DNA from: VXRD01 sp965232265 | GTDB lineage: Bacteria > Latescibacterota > UBA2968 | Reading direction: 5' to 3' | DNA: 64,000 bases | NCBI GenBank assembly: GCA_965232265.1 | Contig: CBDDPH010000002.1 | Coordinates: forward strand, 2,170,001 to 2,234,000 | Part shown: positions 44,950 through 52,753 of the stretch, one piece after another | Numbering within the stretch: the first letter of the stretch is position 1 | Layout of the letters: every line of letters starts with the position of its first letter | Notes under the pieces: model-generated | The model's input: the letters and a program-made list of their open reading frames with translations, nothing else | Databases searched by the model: none | What the model was told of the DNA's origin: nothing | Made by a program: the position numbers and the translations under genes

Positions 44950-47307
44950 CTATTGCGTGATAAATGTCGCTGTCGCGGTTGCTGTCTGGCCTGTTGTTTC
45001 ATCCACAACCGCGATTTCTACGATTTTTTCGCCCGGTTCAGAGCGCGACATATCCAATTCGAGATAGCCCGGCTCTTGAGTCTCTGTTCCCACCTGCTCG
45101 TATTCGATTGAGACAACGCCCTGCTCGCTTTTTTGTCCGAGCATTTTGCCCACGCCACCCAAAATTCGCGCACCGATGGTCTTTTGATCGCGCGATCGCA
45201 CCACATAAGATACGCGGTATTTGGTCTGGCCGAAGGCATTGCGTTTTAAGTTGTAAATTTCGAAATAGATAAATACGGGTTGCGCGGGCAAATAGGCTTT
45301 TGAGGCTATGGGGATCACTTCGATATCGCCTTTTTGGAACCGGCTCTTATCGGCCACGCTAATGGTGGCGGCGAGTTCCACGTCGCTGATCTTTAACTCG
45401 TCGTCTATATCGTATTCGGGTACGACGCGATTGATGTGATACACCTGTGATTTTCTCGAACGGCGATCCAAAACCTGCACGGAAATGCGATAATTGCCCG
45501 GCATTAAAAACAAACGATCCATCTCGGGCATATACGCGCCAGGCGACTGGTCGGCTTCACCCGATGCGCCCAGTACCATTTCTCGGCTCGTGCGATAGAC
45601 GGGATCGCCCGCCTGATTGTAAACCACAATGCCGCGGTCTAATTGTGCAATCTGTGCGCCATCTTGCCCGGCTGCAAAATGCAACTGCGCGGTTGGAATA
45701 CCGTAATAAATTTCGAGTGCGGTCAGACCTTCTTGCGCCCGAAAAGCGGATGAGGCGAGATAAAAATCCAATGCGCCCGTCGCGAAATCTGGGCGATATG
45801 TCATCGGTGTAATAACTGCAACCTGTTTTAAGACGATTTCCGGATGCATGTCCTGCCATATTCTGGCAATCCGCCCTCTGCCGAGGGGTATATCGGCGTA
45901 ATCCCACGCCCCTTGATTTACGCGCTGTTCAAATACGACTTCTATACCATCGCCAACATCGGCATAGATCCAGTATTCCCATAAGCCGTCCACCGGATAT
46001 ACCGGCCATCCCAAAATGGTTCCACTGGTTACTTGCTGTCGTTCGCCGCGCGCGCCGGGACTTCGGTCCCCTGTGCGCGGCAATTGCCCGCGCATACCCA
46101 CCATGCTCGATGCGACCGCGTCGGCCCGCGCTCTGAGCAACCGGTCCACCGCTGGGCCAGCTTTTTGAATGAGTCGCTCTTTTACGGCAACCAGTTTTTT
46201 GGTTCGCTCCAGTTGAATATTGCCCGAATTGCTCACATGGTCGGGTGCGCCATAGCGGATATAGGCTTCGCCGCGTGCGTCCCAGGGAAATCGAAGTGTC
46301 CCAAAAAATTCACGCGCATAAGCGACGCGGCGATAGTGTTCCAATAACCGTTCATTGGCTTCGGTGACGGGAGCGGGGTCTAAACGCGACCAGAATGTTC
46401 TAAAGACGCGCTGTTTTTCGGGGAGTGTCTCGGCATCGTTGTATTGTTCGAGAATGGGCCCCGATGTGACGAGATTCAGATCGCAATACGTTTCTTGTTC
46501 TTTTTCGGATAACTGTCTGATATAGGATTCAAATAATCGCGCTGATTGTTCGAATGCCTTTGCCCTTTGAAATACCTGCGCCAATTCCAGGACGGCGCGA
46601 CGTTGAAAATCGCTGGCAACGGTTGCGACTTTGAGCAGGTGCTGGAGTGCCTCTCGCAATTGTCCGAGCAATTTCAGATCGATGCCCAGATTCAAGCGTG
46701 CGCCGAGGTGATCCGGTTTTGCTTGTAGCTGATCGCGATACGCTTGCACGGCTTTTTCGCGTTGCCCATCTTTATCCAGCAATATCCCTATGCGATAGTT
46801 TGCATTGGGGTGTTTGGGATCGATCTTCAACACATTGCGATAGGCTTTGAGGGTCTCACTGCTGCCGTAAGTTTCCAGGGTTTGCGCCAGGTTATATTGC
46901 GCTTCCGAGTATGTTTTATCTGCGCGATTTGCATCCCGAAAATACGCAATTGCCCGACGCAGTTCGTTCTTTTTGCGGCTATAGACCAGGCCCAATCCGT
47001 TATAAGCTGGCGCGTATTTCTTGTCTTTTATCGACGCAGTCTTAAACGCCTTTTCCGCTTCGGCCAAATTGCCCTGTTTCAAATAGACATGGCCCATGCC
47101 CACATAAGCGGGGGCGTATTTTTCGTGCTGGGCAATTGCCGATTGAAACGATATACGTGCCGCGTCCAGATTTTCTGTCTCAAAGTGTTTCATTCCTTCA
47201 CGATATGCTCTCTCTGCCGCGGCAATGGCCTCTGGCGAAGCATCTTTTGCCAGAGCATCTGTTGCGGTCAGCGCAATGCACAAAATTCCAAGTATTATCG
47301 GTCTCAT
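44950..47307 (-). CDS. TPR and GWxTD-domain exported protein
   Basis: ATG 47307 starts a signal peptide (MRPIILGILCIALTATDALA). The 785-residue product has about seven TPR repeats in residues 30-280 (APAYVGMGHVYLKQGNLAEAEKAF, LEIDPKHPNANYRIG). The GWxTD region then has RLLEHYRRVAYAREFFG, FPWDARGEAYIRYGAPDH and LWEYWIYAD. A beta-rich end is shared with the protein at 11543-13159. The similarity of the two suggests an ancestral duplication with loss or gain of the TPR part. An envelope role is inferred. Confidence 0.85.
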   Translation of the reverse strand: MRPIILGILCIALTATDALAKDASPEAIAAAERAYREGMKHFETENLDAARISFQSAIAQHEKYAPAYVGMGHVYLKQGNLAEAEKAFKTASIKDKKYAPAYNGLGLVYSRKKNELRRAIAYFRDANRADKTYSEAQYNLAQTLETYGSSETLKAYRNVLKIDPKHPNANYRIGILLDKDGQREKAVQAYRDQLQAKPDHLGARLNLGIDLKLLGQLREALQHLLKVATVASDFQRRAVLELAQVFQRAKAFEQSARLFESYIRQLSEKEQETYCDLNLVTSGPILEQYNDAETLPEKQRVFRTFWSRLDPAPVTEANERLLEHYRRVAYAREFFGTLRFPWDARGEAYIRYGAPDHVSNSGNIQLERTKKLVAVKERLIQKAGPAVDRLLRARADAVASSMVGMRGQLPRTGDRSPGARGERQQVTSGTILGWPVYPVDGLWEYWIYADVGDGIEVVFEQRVNQGAWDYADIPLGRGRIARIWQDMHPEIVLKQVAVITPMTYRPDFATGALDFYLASSAFRAQEGLTALEIYYGIPTAQLHFAAGQDGAQIAQLDRGIVVYNQAGDPVYRTSREMVLGASGEADQSPGAYMPEMDRLFLMPGNYRISVQVLDRRSRKSQVYHINRVVPEYDIDDELKISDVELAATISVADKSRFQKGDIEVIPIASKAYLPAQPVFIYFEIYNLKRNAFGQTKYRVSYVVRSRDQKTIGARILGGVGKMLGQKSEQGVVSIEYEQVGTETQEPGYLELDMSRSEPGEKIVEIAVVDETTGQTATATATFITQ

Positions 47308-47328
47308 AGCAATACGCCTTTTCAAAGT

Positions 47329-47401
47329 AGTAAAACGGCGGGATGATCCACGGAACGGGGTATGAAGGCGAGTAATCCGAGCATGACTGCGATAGCAGTT
47401 C
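47329..47401. repeat. Composite repeat shared with 10060 and 50923
   Basis: AGTAAAACGGCGGGATGATC (47329-47348) recurs at 50923-50942. CGGGGTATGAAGG to GAGCATGACTG (47356-47388) recurs at 10074-10107. The end has a small hairpin ACTGC/GCAGT. The arrangement shows two repeat units joined. Confidence 0.65.
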
Positions 47402-47498
47402 ACGACACGAAGGATACGAATTTGGTCGTCTGCCAGTTTGCTCCATGATACACAAAAGGAAACGAAAGCACAAGAGGGCACTATTCGCCGTAAAAAAC

Positions 47499-47535
47499 AA
47501 AAAAGCGGAGGCTCTTATAGAGCTCCCGCTTTTTT
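47499..47535 (-). terminator. Terminator after the recombination-type protein
   Basis: GCGGAGGCTC/GAGCTCCCGC stem (47505-47529) with one mismatch, flanked by AAAAAA and TTTTTT, so it can work on both strands. It lies 75 bp beyond the stop at 47610. Confidence 0.75.
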
Positions 47536-47609
47536 ATTCAGTGCCGGTTGTACGCTAAATCCTTCCCCTCTCCCCTGACGAAAGAATGCGCGCTACAACC
47601 GGCTCAAAA

Positions 47610-48368
47610 TCAAGCTGCAATAGGTTGTGCATCGGCTTTGCGCCGGGCGTCTAACCTCGCTTTTATTTTTTGGATCAGTTCGGATGCTTGACGCTTGTCC
47701 AATCCACCTTCAATCTGGGTTTTCAATCGCTCGCGTTCTCGCTCGGTTAGGCGTGGGCTGCGCCCCAGATTTTTAATCAGATCAATCTGACTGTGCGTGG
47801 CGGATGAACTGCTGTGCACCGATTTAACATCGCCGTTGGAAAGGGCTTGAGCATCAGCCCGTTGTACGCCGTTGGTCTGTGCGGCATCTGTGGCTACCTG
47901 CAGTTCATCGACAGAACACATCCCCGTCGCGGTCGCCAAACGCATTGCGCGATTGGTGGCGCGTCGCGTCGCCATTTCGAGTGGGTAATCTGAAAATCGC
48001 ACAAATCCTTTGAGATTTTTAGGCGTTGTGGTACCGTAATCGACAAAAGGACGCGCAAGGCCATCGACCCACACTTCACCGCGCATTACTACCAGTGGTT
48101 CCTCATCTTTTAATCCCATCATTCGCCGCAATAGAGCGTATTCTTCTTTGGAAGGCATGACAGCCTGGACTGCGAATTTGCCGGGCTTATAGGTTTGCAG
48201 CATTTTGTACTGCAAACCCGCAGAAGTGATGTAGGGGTCATTTTGGATGAACACCACAAATTCATCGATTTTCTCGATGGGAAAACCTTCGGATTCTGCA
48301 ATCTGCTTCTTGATAGGATCAACAGGCTGAGCTGCTGTTGCAGTCGTCTTTATATCTCGCTGTGACAT
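47610..48368 (-). CDS. Possible phage-type recombination (ERF/RecT-like) protein
   Basis: The 252-residue product is not confidently assigned. The central FVRFSDYPLEMATRRATNRAMRLATATG segment resembles the helix seen in phage single-strand annealing proteins of the ERF and Sak groups. The C-terminal SQIDLIKNLGRSPRLTE then LDKRQASELIQKIKARL resembles a small domain common on such proteins. It would promote strand annealing in recombination. It is the second gene after a 98-residue unknown in a two-gene unit; no other phage gene is visible. No signal peptide. Confidence 0.45.
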   Translation of the reverse strand: MSQRDIKTTATAAQPVDPIKKQIAESEGFPIEKIDEFVVFIQNDPYITSAGLQYKMLQTYKPGKFAVQAVMPSKEEYALLRRMMGLKDEEPLVVMRGEVWVDGLARPFVDYGTTTPKNLKGFVRFSDYPLEMATRRATNRAMRLATATGMCSVDELQVATDAAQTNGVQRADAQALSNGDVKSVHSSSSATHSQIDLIKNLGRSPRLTERERERLKTQIEGGLDKRQASELIQKIKARLDARRKADAQPIAA

Positions 48369-48454
48369 CGCTATTTCTCCTTTGCTTTCGTGAAAATCGG
48401 CAACACAACGGGTTATTTATTGCCGAAAATAAACGTGAATATATGATTTGCGAT

Positions 48455-48751
48455 TTAATTATTGCGGACGCCTAAAGACTCGATAACCTGAAACCATGCC
48501 GATTCGTAATTCGTGAGGGCACCGTGCCATTCAGTGAGTTCCCCTTGTCCTTGGCACAAATCTCGTGCCAGCGTATCGACGGCTTGCTCGGCGGCTTCGA
48601 CACGCGCCAGGGCTTCGGGGCGAATGGCATCAAAAGGCACATGTGGCATCTCGGCCTGAATGCGGTCGGCAACTTTGAGCAAATCCCGACTCAAATCGGA
48701 CAATAGAATTTCCCCAATATCCTGCTCGGGCTGAACCTCAATGCTTGTCAT
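48455..48751 (-). CDS. Hypothetical acidic protein
   Basis: The 98-residue helical product is rich in E, D, A and L, starting MTSIEVQPEQDIGEILLSD. No motif or family is recognised. It follows a strong promoter (TTGACA-17-TATTTT) and a good AGGAGG site, and is probably co-transcribed with the recombination-type protein 86 bp further on. Confidence 0.55.
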   Translation of the reverse strand: MTSIEVQPEQDIGEILLSDLSRDLLKVADRIQAEMPHVPFDAIRPEALARVEAAEQAVDTLARDLCQGQGELTEWHGALTNYESAWFQVIESLGVRNN

Positions 48752-48793
48752 GACAACCTCCTATCGAAGAATTATGTCTCAACGTTCACAACA

Positions 48794-48822
48794 AAAATAC
48801 TAAACAAAAGAACAGGTGTCAA
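48794..48822 (-). promoter_or_regulatory. Housekeeping-type promoter
   Basis: On the minus strand TTGACA (48822-48817) and TATTTT (48799-48794) are spaced by 17 bp. The start codon of the 98-residue protein is about 42 bp downstream. Confidence 0.65.
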
Positions 48823-48995
48823 GGGGAAATTTACAGTTTAATGGAAAACAATTAAACTTTTTTAAAAAAATAAAATCAATGAGTTATGGCATCCATGCAC
48901 TATCTTGACATTTTGACCGAACAGTGTCTTCTGTATTTGTCTGGATGAGTTGATCAATTTCAGATTTTGATACAGTAGTGTCCGAAAATGAACAC

Positions 48996-49031
48996 AAAAA
49001 AGCCGCCGATGGATGTACCGTCGGCTTTTTT
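48996..49031 (-). terminator. Terminator after the YgiT-type gene
   Basis: AAAAAAGCCG pairs with CGGCTTTTTT around a short loop (48996-49031), just beyond the stop at 49044; the Ts run on both strands. Confidence 0.65.
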
Positions 49032-49043
49032 TAAGCTGCTTGT

Positions 49044-49256
49044 TTACGCGAGACAAGTCGATTCTGAGTGTTTGTGAAGTACTGGACTCAGGTGCTCGGC
49101 TTTGTCGGGTATGCGAGGCGCAAAATAGCGTTCATCACAGGCCGAACATATTGCGAGGGGAATATTGCGAATGGTGACGGTGTGTTTTCCCTTGCCATAC
49201 ATGCGGTCGATTTTGTGGATGTGCGCGTTTTCGCGCCCGCAAATGTCGCAGTGCAT
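49044..49256 (-). CDS. YgiT-type zinc-finger protein
   Basis: The 70-residue protein has two Cys pairs, CDIC (residues 3-6) and CSAC (37-40), as in the N-terminal domain of MqsA/YgiT antitoxins. It is short of the helix-turn-helix half that would bind DNA. The KIDRMYGKGKHTVTIRNIP segment is typical. No MqsR-like toxin lies nearby. It may be an orphan antitoxin-like protein or a zinc-binding regulator. Confidence 0.75.
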   Translation of the reverse strand: MHCDICGRENAHIHKIDRMYGKGKHTVTIRNIPLAICSACDERYFAPRIPDKAEHLSPVLHKHSESTCLA

Positions 49257-49321
49257 AAAATGAATTTCTCCTTCGGTTGTTAAAATTTAATGGCTGTTGC
49301 GCTAACACGTTGTAAGACGTT

Positions 49322-49903
49322 TTACATTGCCGCAAGTTCCGTGTCGTTAAGAGATTCTTGCAACTGGTGTCGCGCGCGATGAAGCCAGGTTTTCAAGGTG
49401 CCCATCGGCACGCCGAGTTCTCTGGCAATTTCTGCATAAGATCGGTCCTGTACATAGCGCAATCGCACGGCATGGCGATATCGCTGTGGCAGTTCTTCTA
49501 TGCTTTCTTCGAGCATTTCGCGGCATTCTTTTCGAGACAATGCATCGTCGGGGCGCTCTGTATTGGCTGGCTCCCAGGTATCTCGATAACCGAGTTGCGG
49601 ATCTTCAATGGTTTGCTGCCACGATCTACGGGCTTGTTTGGATCGCATGTGCGTGGTACACACATTCAGGGCAATTTGCATCAGCCATGTTGAAAACGCA
49701 GCCTCCCCGCGGAATCCGGACAAACCGCGATAGGCGCGCAAGAAAGTCACTTGCATCAAATCTTCAGCATCGTGTCGATTTCTGGTTCGTCCAATCAGTG
49801 TGGCGAGAATCCGGGCGTGATGGCGTTTGTAAAGGCTGTTGAAAGCCCCGGCATCGCCATTTAGCGTGCGACGCACCAGATCTCGCTCTTCTGCGTACTC
49901 CAT
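49322..49903 (-). CDS. ECF-type RNA polymerase sigma factor
   Basis: The 193-residue protein has region 2 (DAGAFNSLYKRHHARIL, DAEDLMQVTFLRAYRGL, STWLMQIALNVC) and region 4 (LPQRYRHAVRLRYVQDRSYAEIARELGVPMGTLKTWLHRARHQLQ). It transcribes a stress or envelope regulon. No ZAS-type anti-sigma gene is present; the upstream gene encodes a 65-residue single-pass membrane protein instead. The pair are on the same strand, 53 bp apart. Confidence 0.93.
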   Translation of the reverse strand: MEYAEERDLVRRTLNGDAGAFNSLYKRHHARILATLIGRTRNRHDAEDLMQVTFLRAYRGLSGFRGEAAFSTWLMQIALNVCTTHMRSKQARRSWQQTIEDPQLGYRDTWEPANTERPDDALSRKECREMLEESIEELPQRYRHAVRLRYVQDRSYAEIARELGVPMGTLKTWLHRARHQLQESLNDTELAAM

Positions 49904-49956
49904 GGTTAGGATCCTCCCTATGGTGAATAGTTATCAATCGCTCTGCGGATGGTCGG

Positions 49957-50154
49957 TTACTCGTCAATATCGTCAGGTATTGCGGTGACTTCCCATTCGG
50001 TAGGCTCCGCAAGCGAGACCTGAAAAATATCGCGCAACCCCGTCAGGGCAAAAGAACCCGTGATGAGGGCAGCGACAATGAGGAAGCAGAATCCGATGTT
50101 TTTCAGATTTTGCAATTCCTCTTTTCTGCGGAATACATCCTTCCATGTTTGCAT
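49957..50154 (-). CDS. Small single-pass membrane protein next to ECF sigma
   Basis: ATG 50154 (MQTWKDVFRRKEELQNLKN) follows TGTGGAGAAAAC at the right spacing. Residues about 22-41 form one membrane helix (IGFCFLIVAALITGSFALTG) and the acidic tail ends PDDIDE. It lacks the zinc-binding H-x3-C-x2-C of usual anti-sigma factors. It could be a small regulator of the sigma factor, but there is no direct evidence. Confidence 0.55.
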   Translation of the reverse strand: MQTWKDVFRRKEELQNLKNIGFCFLIVAALITGSFALTGLRDIFQVSLAEPTEWEVTAIPDDIDE

Positions 50155-50400
50155 CTGTTTTCTCCACAAGTTTATATTTCGTTTGCAGTTATCGGAAATT
50201 TGTCCTAAATTATGCGAAACACCGCATATACCTGTCGGTGTGATCTGGGGTCCTCACGTCGTCCCGCCAAAGACTCGCGTGAGGGCCTTTCTGTTTGTAC
50301 GGTCATCATATCAGTTCTCCTTTCTCTGATGAAGGGGAGAAATGGTGAGCCATATCTTTTGTTTACCAATCGTTAGTTAAATAATCACAGTGCCTCCTTT

Positions 50401-50468
50401 CACAAAAAAGGGCCACCGCGTCTCGTTTTGCGCTGTGGCCATTAAAAAAGCCATCCGGTGAGGATGGC
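50401..50468 (-). terminator. Tandem intrinsic terminators
   Basis: On the minus strand GCCATCC/GGATGGC (50468-50450) is followed by TTTTTT, then GGCCACAGCG/CGCGGTGGCC (50440-50411) by another TTTTTT. They may stop transcription coming from modC, whose stop is 520 bp upstream. Confidence 0.6.
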
Positions 50469-50922
50469 AGTGTCTTTTTGATGCATTCAACAAGCCATAT
50501 AGTCCTCCCCAGGCGCAATAAAAGCGCGTGCAATTCAAATTGCGAGCTATCCTGGATTGGACGGTTAAAGGCAACGATAGCGAGTTGAACACAAAAATCT
50601 CTCGTATAAAGGTGTTACCCCTGGATGTCTTTCCAGGAACTCAGCCCTGTGGTGCGGGTTTACGGATATACACGATGGATTCCCTGTTTGAGGTTGATGG
50701 ATTGCAACAATAATGTTCAGCTTTAAAAAGATAGTTAGAGAATTTCATTACGTCAAGGGAGAAATCGAAATTTTTTGCAAATTTCATCTTCACTGTTACG
50801 TACCTTTGGATGCACTTTGGAACGATAAGGAGCAAAATATTTACCCAATGTCACATAAATAGACAGGACAGATTGGGAATGGGTTTCAGAAATTTTGATT
50901 TTTTCAAAGTACACGACAAAAC

Positions 50923-50985
50923 AGTAAAACGGCGGGATGATCCACGAAGAACACGAATTGTAGGGGCGATCCCTCGTGGTCGCCC
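50923..50985. repeat. Repeat pieces shared with other gaps
   Basis: AGTAAAACGGCGGGATGATC (50923-50942) matches 47329. GTAGGGGCGATCCCTCGTGG at 50960 belongs to the CGCCCCTAC hairpin family also at 27166 and 60226. Confidence 0.65.
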
Positions 50986-50992
50986 GCAGGTC

Positions 50993-52054
50993 TCAAGAGA
51001 CATCCGGGCCTATGCGAATGGCGTGTGTTTTTATCAGGCAAATGACGGGATCGCCGATTTTTAAGGCCAATTCCTCTATCGCTTCGGACGTGACTTCGGC
51101 GGCGAGGCGTTTGCCTACGTCTATATACACGAGGTGTCGGCCATGTGTTTCAACGATGTCGAGAATCCGTCCAGGGAGGGCGTTGCGTATGCTCAAACCA
51201 GCAGGTCGCTGTCGGCACAAGATGATGTCGTTTGCCCGGATGCCTATAAAGATATGTGTGCCCGATGTGCGATCGCAGGGGGGGATGTGGAGGGTCTGAT
51301 TGTCGTATTGCACGCGGTTGGATGCGATGACTTCAACGGGCAGGACATTTTCAAAACCGTGCGCTTCGAGCAGGGGCAGAATTTTGGGCTGGTGAGCGAT
51401 GGAAAAGAAGTCGCCGTGCGCGAGTACTTGCCCGCGATTGAGCACAATGACCTGTCCGGTGAGTTGTAGAATTTCACCAATGGCGTGGCTGACGTAGAGC
51501 ATGGGGATGCCCAAATCCGTGCGAATGTGGCGCAGATAGGGCATGATGCGGTCTTTGAGCTCTTGATCGAGCGCGGTCAGGGGTTCGTCCATGATGAGCA
51601 GCCTGGGAGAGGTCAGGATGGCGCGGCCCAGGGCGACCCGCTGGCGTTCACCGCCGGAGAGGAGATTTGGGAGGCGGTCGAGCAGGGTGTTTAGTTCGAG
51701 CAGGTCGATAATAGTGGTGGGATGAAATTTGCGTTCTGATGGCGCGAGAAATTGATAGCCGTACAGGAGATTCTGGCGCACGGTCAGGTGTGGAAAGAGC
51801 AAATCGTCTTGAAATACATGGCCTATGCGTCGCTTTTCCGGTGGCAGGTCAATGCCTTTTTCTGCATCAAATAAAATGGTGTCATCTATGCTGATTTGAC
51901 CGCTATCTGGCCGCATTAGGCCGCTTATGAGGTTCAGGAGGGTGGTTTTGCCGCAGCCCGAAGGTCCAAATATCGCGGTGACGGGATAGGTACATGTCAC
52001 ATCGATTTCGAGGGTAAATTCGGCGAGTTGTCTGTGTACGCACAGGGTGAGCAT
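50993..52054 (-). CDS. modC: Molybdate ABC transporter ATP-binding protein ModC
   Basis: Energises molybdate or tungstate uptake. Walker A is GPSGCGKTT, the signature LSGGERQRVALGRA and Walker B LLIMDEPLTALD, with the H-loop in SHAIGE. A C-terminal TOBE (molbindin) domain follows (ALPGRILDIVETHGRHL, EVTSEAIEELALKIGDPV), typical of ModC. It starts 6 nt after modB. No modA gene is adjacent, so the binding protein must lie elsewhere. Confidence 0.9.
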   Translation of the reverse strand: MLTLCVHRQLAEFTLEIDVTCTYPVTAIFGPSGCGKTTLLNLISGLMRPDSGQISIDDTILFDAEKGIDLPPEKRRIGHVFQDDLLFPHLTVRQNLLYGYQFLAPSERKFHPTTIIDLLELNTLLDRLPNLLSGGERQRVALGRAILTSPRLLIMDEPLTALDQELKDRIMPYLRHIRTDLGIPMLYVSHAIGEILQLTGQVIVLNRGQVLAHGDFFSIAHQPKILPLLEAHGFENVLPVEVIASNRVQYDNQTLHIPPCDRTSGTHIFIGIRANDIILCRQRPAGLSIRNALPGRILDIVETHGRHLVYIDVGKRLAAEVTSEAIEELALKIGDPVICLIKTHAIRIGPDVS

Positions 52055-52060
52055 GATGTT

Positions 52061-52741
52061 TTAATTTTTCATTTTGCGGGCGATAGTCTCACTGGCGATG
52101 AGCGCGCCCAGAGATAGGATGATGGAGAGGATGACGAGGCGTGCGGCAGCGGCTTCGCCGTCGGGCTGGTTGATATACGTGAAAATGGCGAGTGGGAGGG
52201 TGCGGGTTTCGCCGGCAATATTGGAGACAAAGGTGATGGTGGCGCCAAATTCGCCAAGACTGCGTGCAAATGCGAGGAGCGCGCCGACGAGTACGCCCGG
52301 GATGGCCAGGCGCAGCGTGATGGAGAAAAAGGCGCGAAGCGGATTGGCGCCCAGGGTGCGGGCGACGCGCTCGAGGCGGGGGTCAACACTTTCGATGGCG
52401 AGGCGGACAGCTCTTAACATGAGTGGAAAACCCACTACAGCAGCGGATAGGACAGCACCTCGCCAGGTAAATGCGATTTGCAAGCCAAACCAGTCGCTCA
52501 AAATTTGGCCCAGAAAACCCCGGCGACCCAGTAGAAGAAGGAGCAGATACCCGACAACGACAGGCGGCAACACGAGGGGCAGGTGGCACAGGCCGTCGAG
52601 GACGAGCTTGCCCCGAAAGTTTTTGCGCGCCAGCACCCAGCCCAAAAATACGGCAAAGGGCAGGCTGATGACCACGCAGAGCAGGCCCACTTTAAGCGAT
52701 AGGATGAGGACGGTGTATTCTTCGGGGGTCGGAAATATCAC
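52061..52741 (-). CDS. modB: Molybdate ABC transporter permease ModB
   Basis: The 226-residue inner-membrane protein has five or six helices and the ABC permease EAA-type loop. LGEFGATITFVSNIAGETRTLPLAIFTYI is the clear ModB signature. Its start lies 12 bp after the upstream dehydratase stop. It works with ModC; ModA is missing here. Confidence 0.9.
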   Translation of the reverse strand: MIFPTPEEYTVLILSLKVGLLCVVISLPFAVFLGWVLARKNFRGKLVLDGLCHLPLVLPPVVVGYLLLLLLGRRGFLGQILSDWFGLQIAFTWRGAVLSAAVVGFPLMLRAVRLAIESVDPRLERVARTLGANPLRAFFSITLRLAIPGVLVGALLAFARSLGEFGATITFVSNIAGETRTLPLAIFTYINQPDGEAAAARLVILSIILSLGALIASETIARKMKN

Positions 52742-52753
52742 GATGCAGTAGGT

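Larger units (their letters stand above)
50170..50992. other. Gene-poor region with hairpins and repeats
   Basis: No credible gene is seen. Hairpins ACACCG/CGGTGT (50218-50241) and GGTCCTCACG/CGTGAGGGCC (50249-50287) follow each other on the plus strand. Further on are tandem hairpins at 50411-50468 and two repeat pieces at 50923-50985. Short frames at 50528 and 50641 show no family resemblance. It could hold a small RNA, but this is not proven. Confidence 0.4.

Noticed and set aside
50528..50835. Short open frames in the 50.5-50.8 kb gap
   Set aside because: No ribosome binding site or family resemblance, and the reading frames are short; probably chance.
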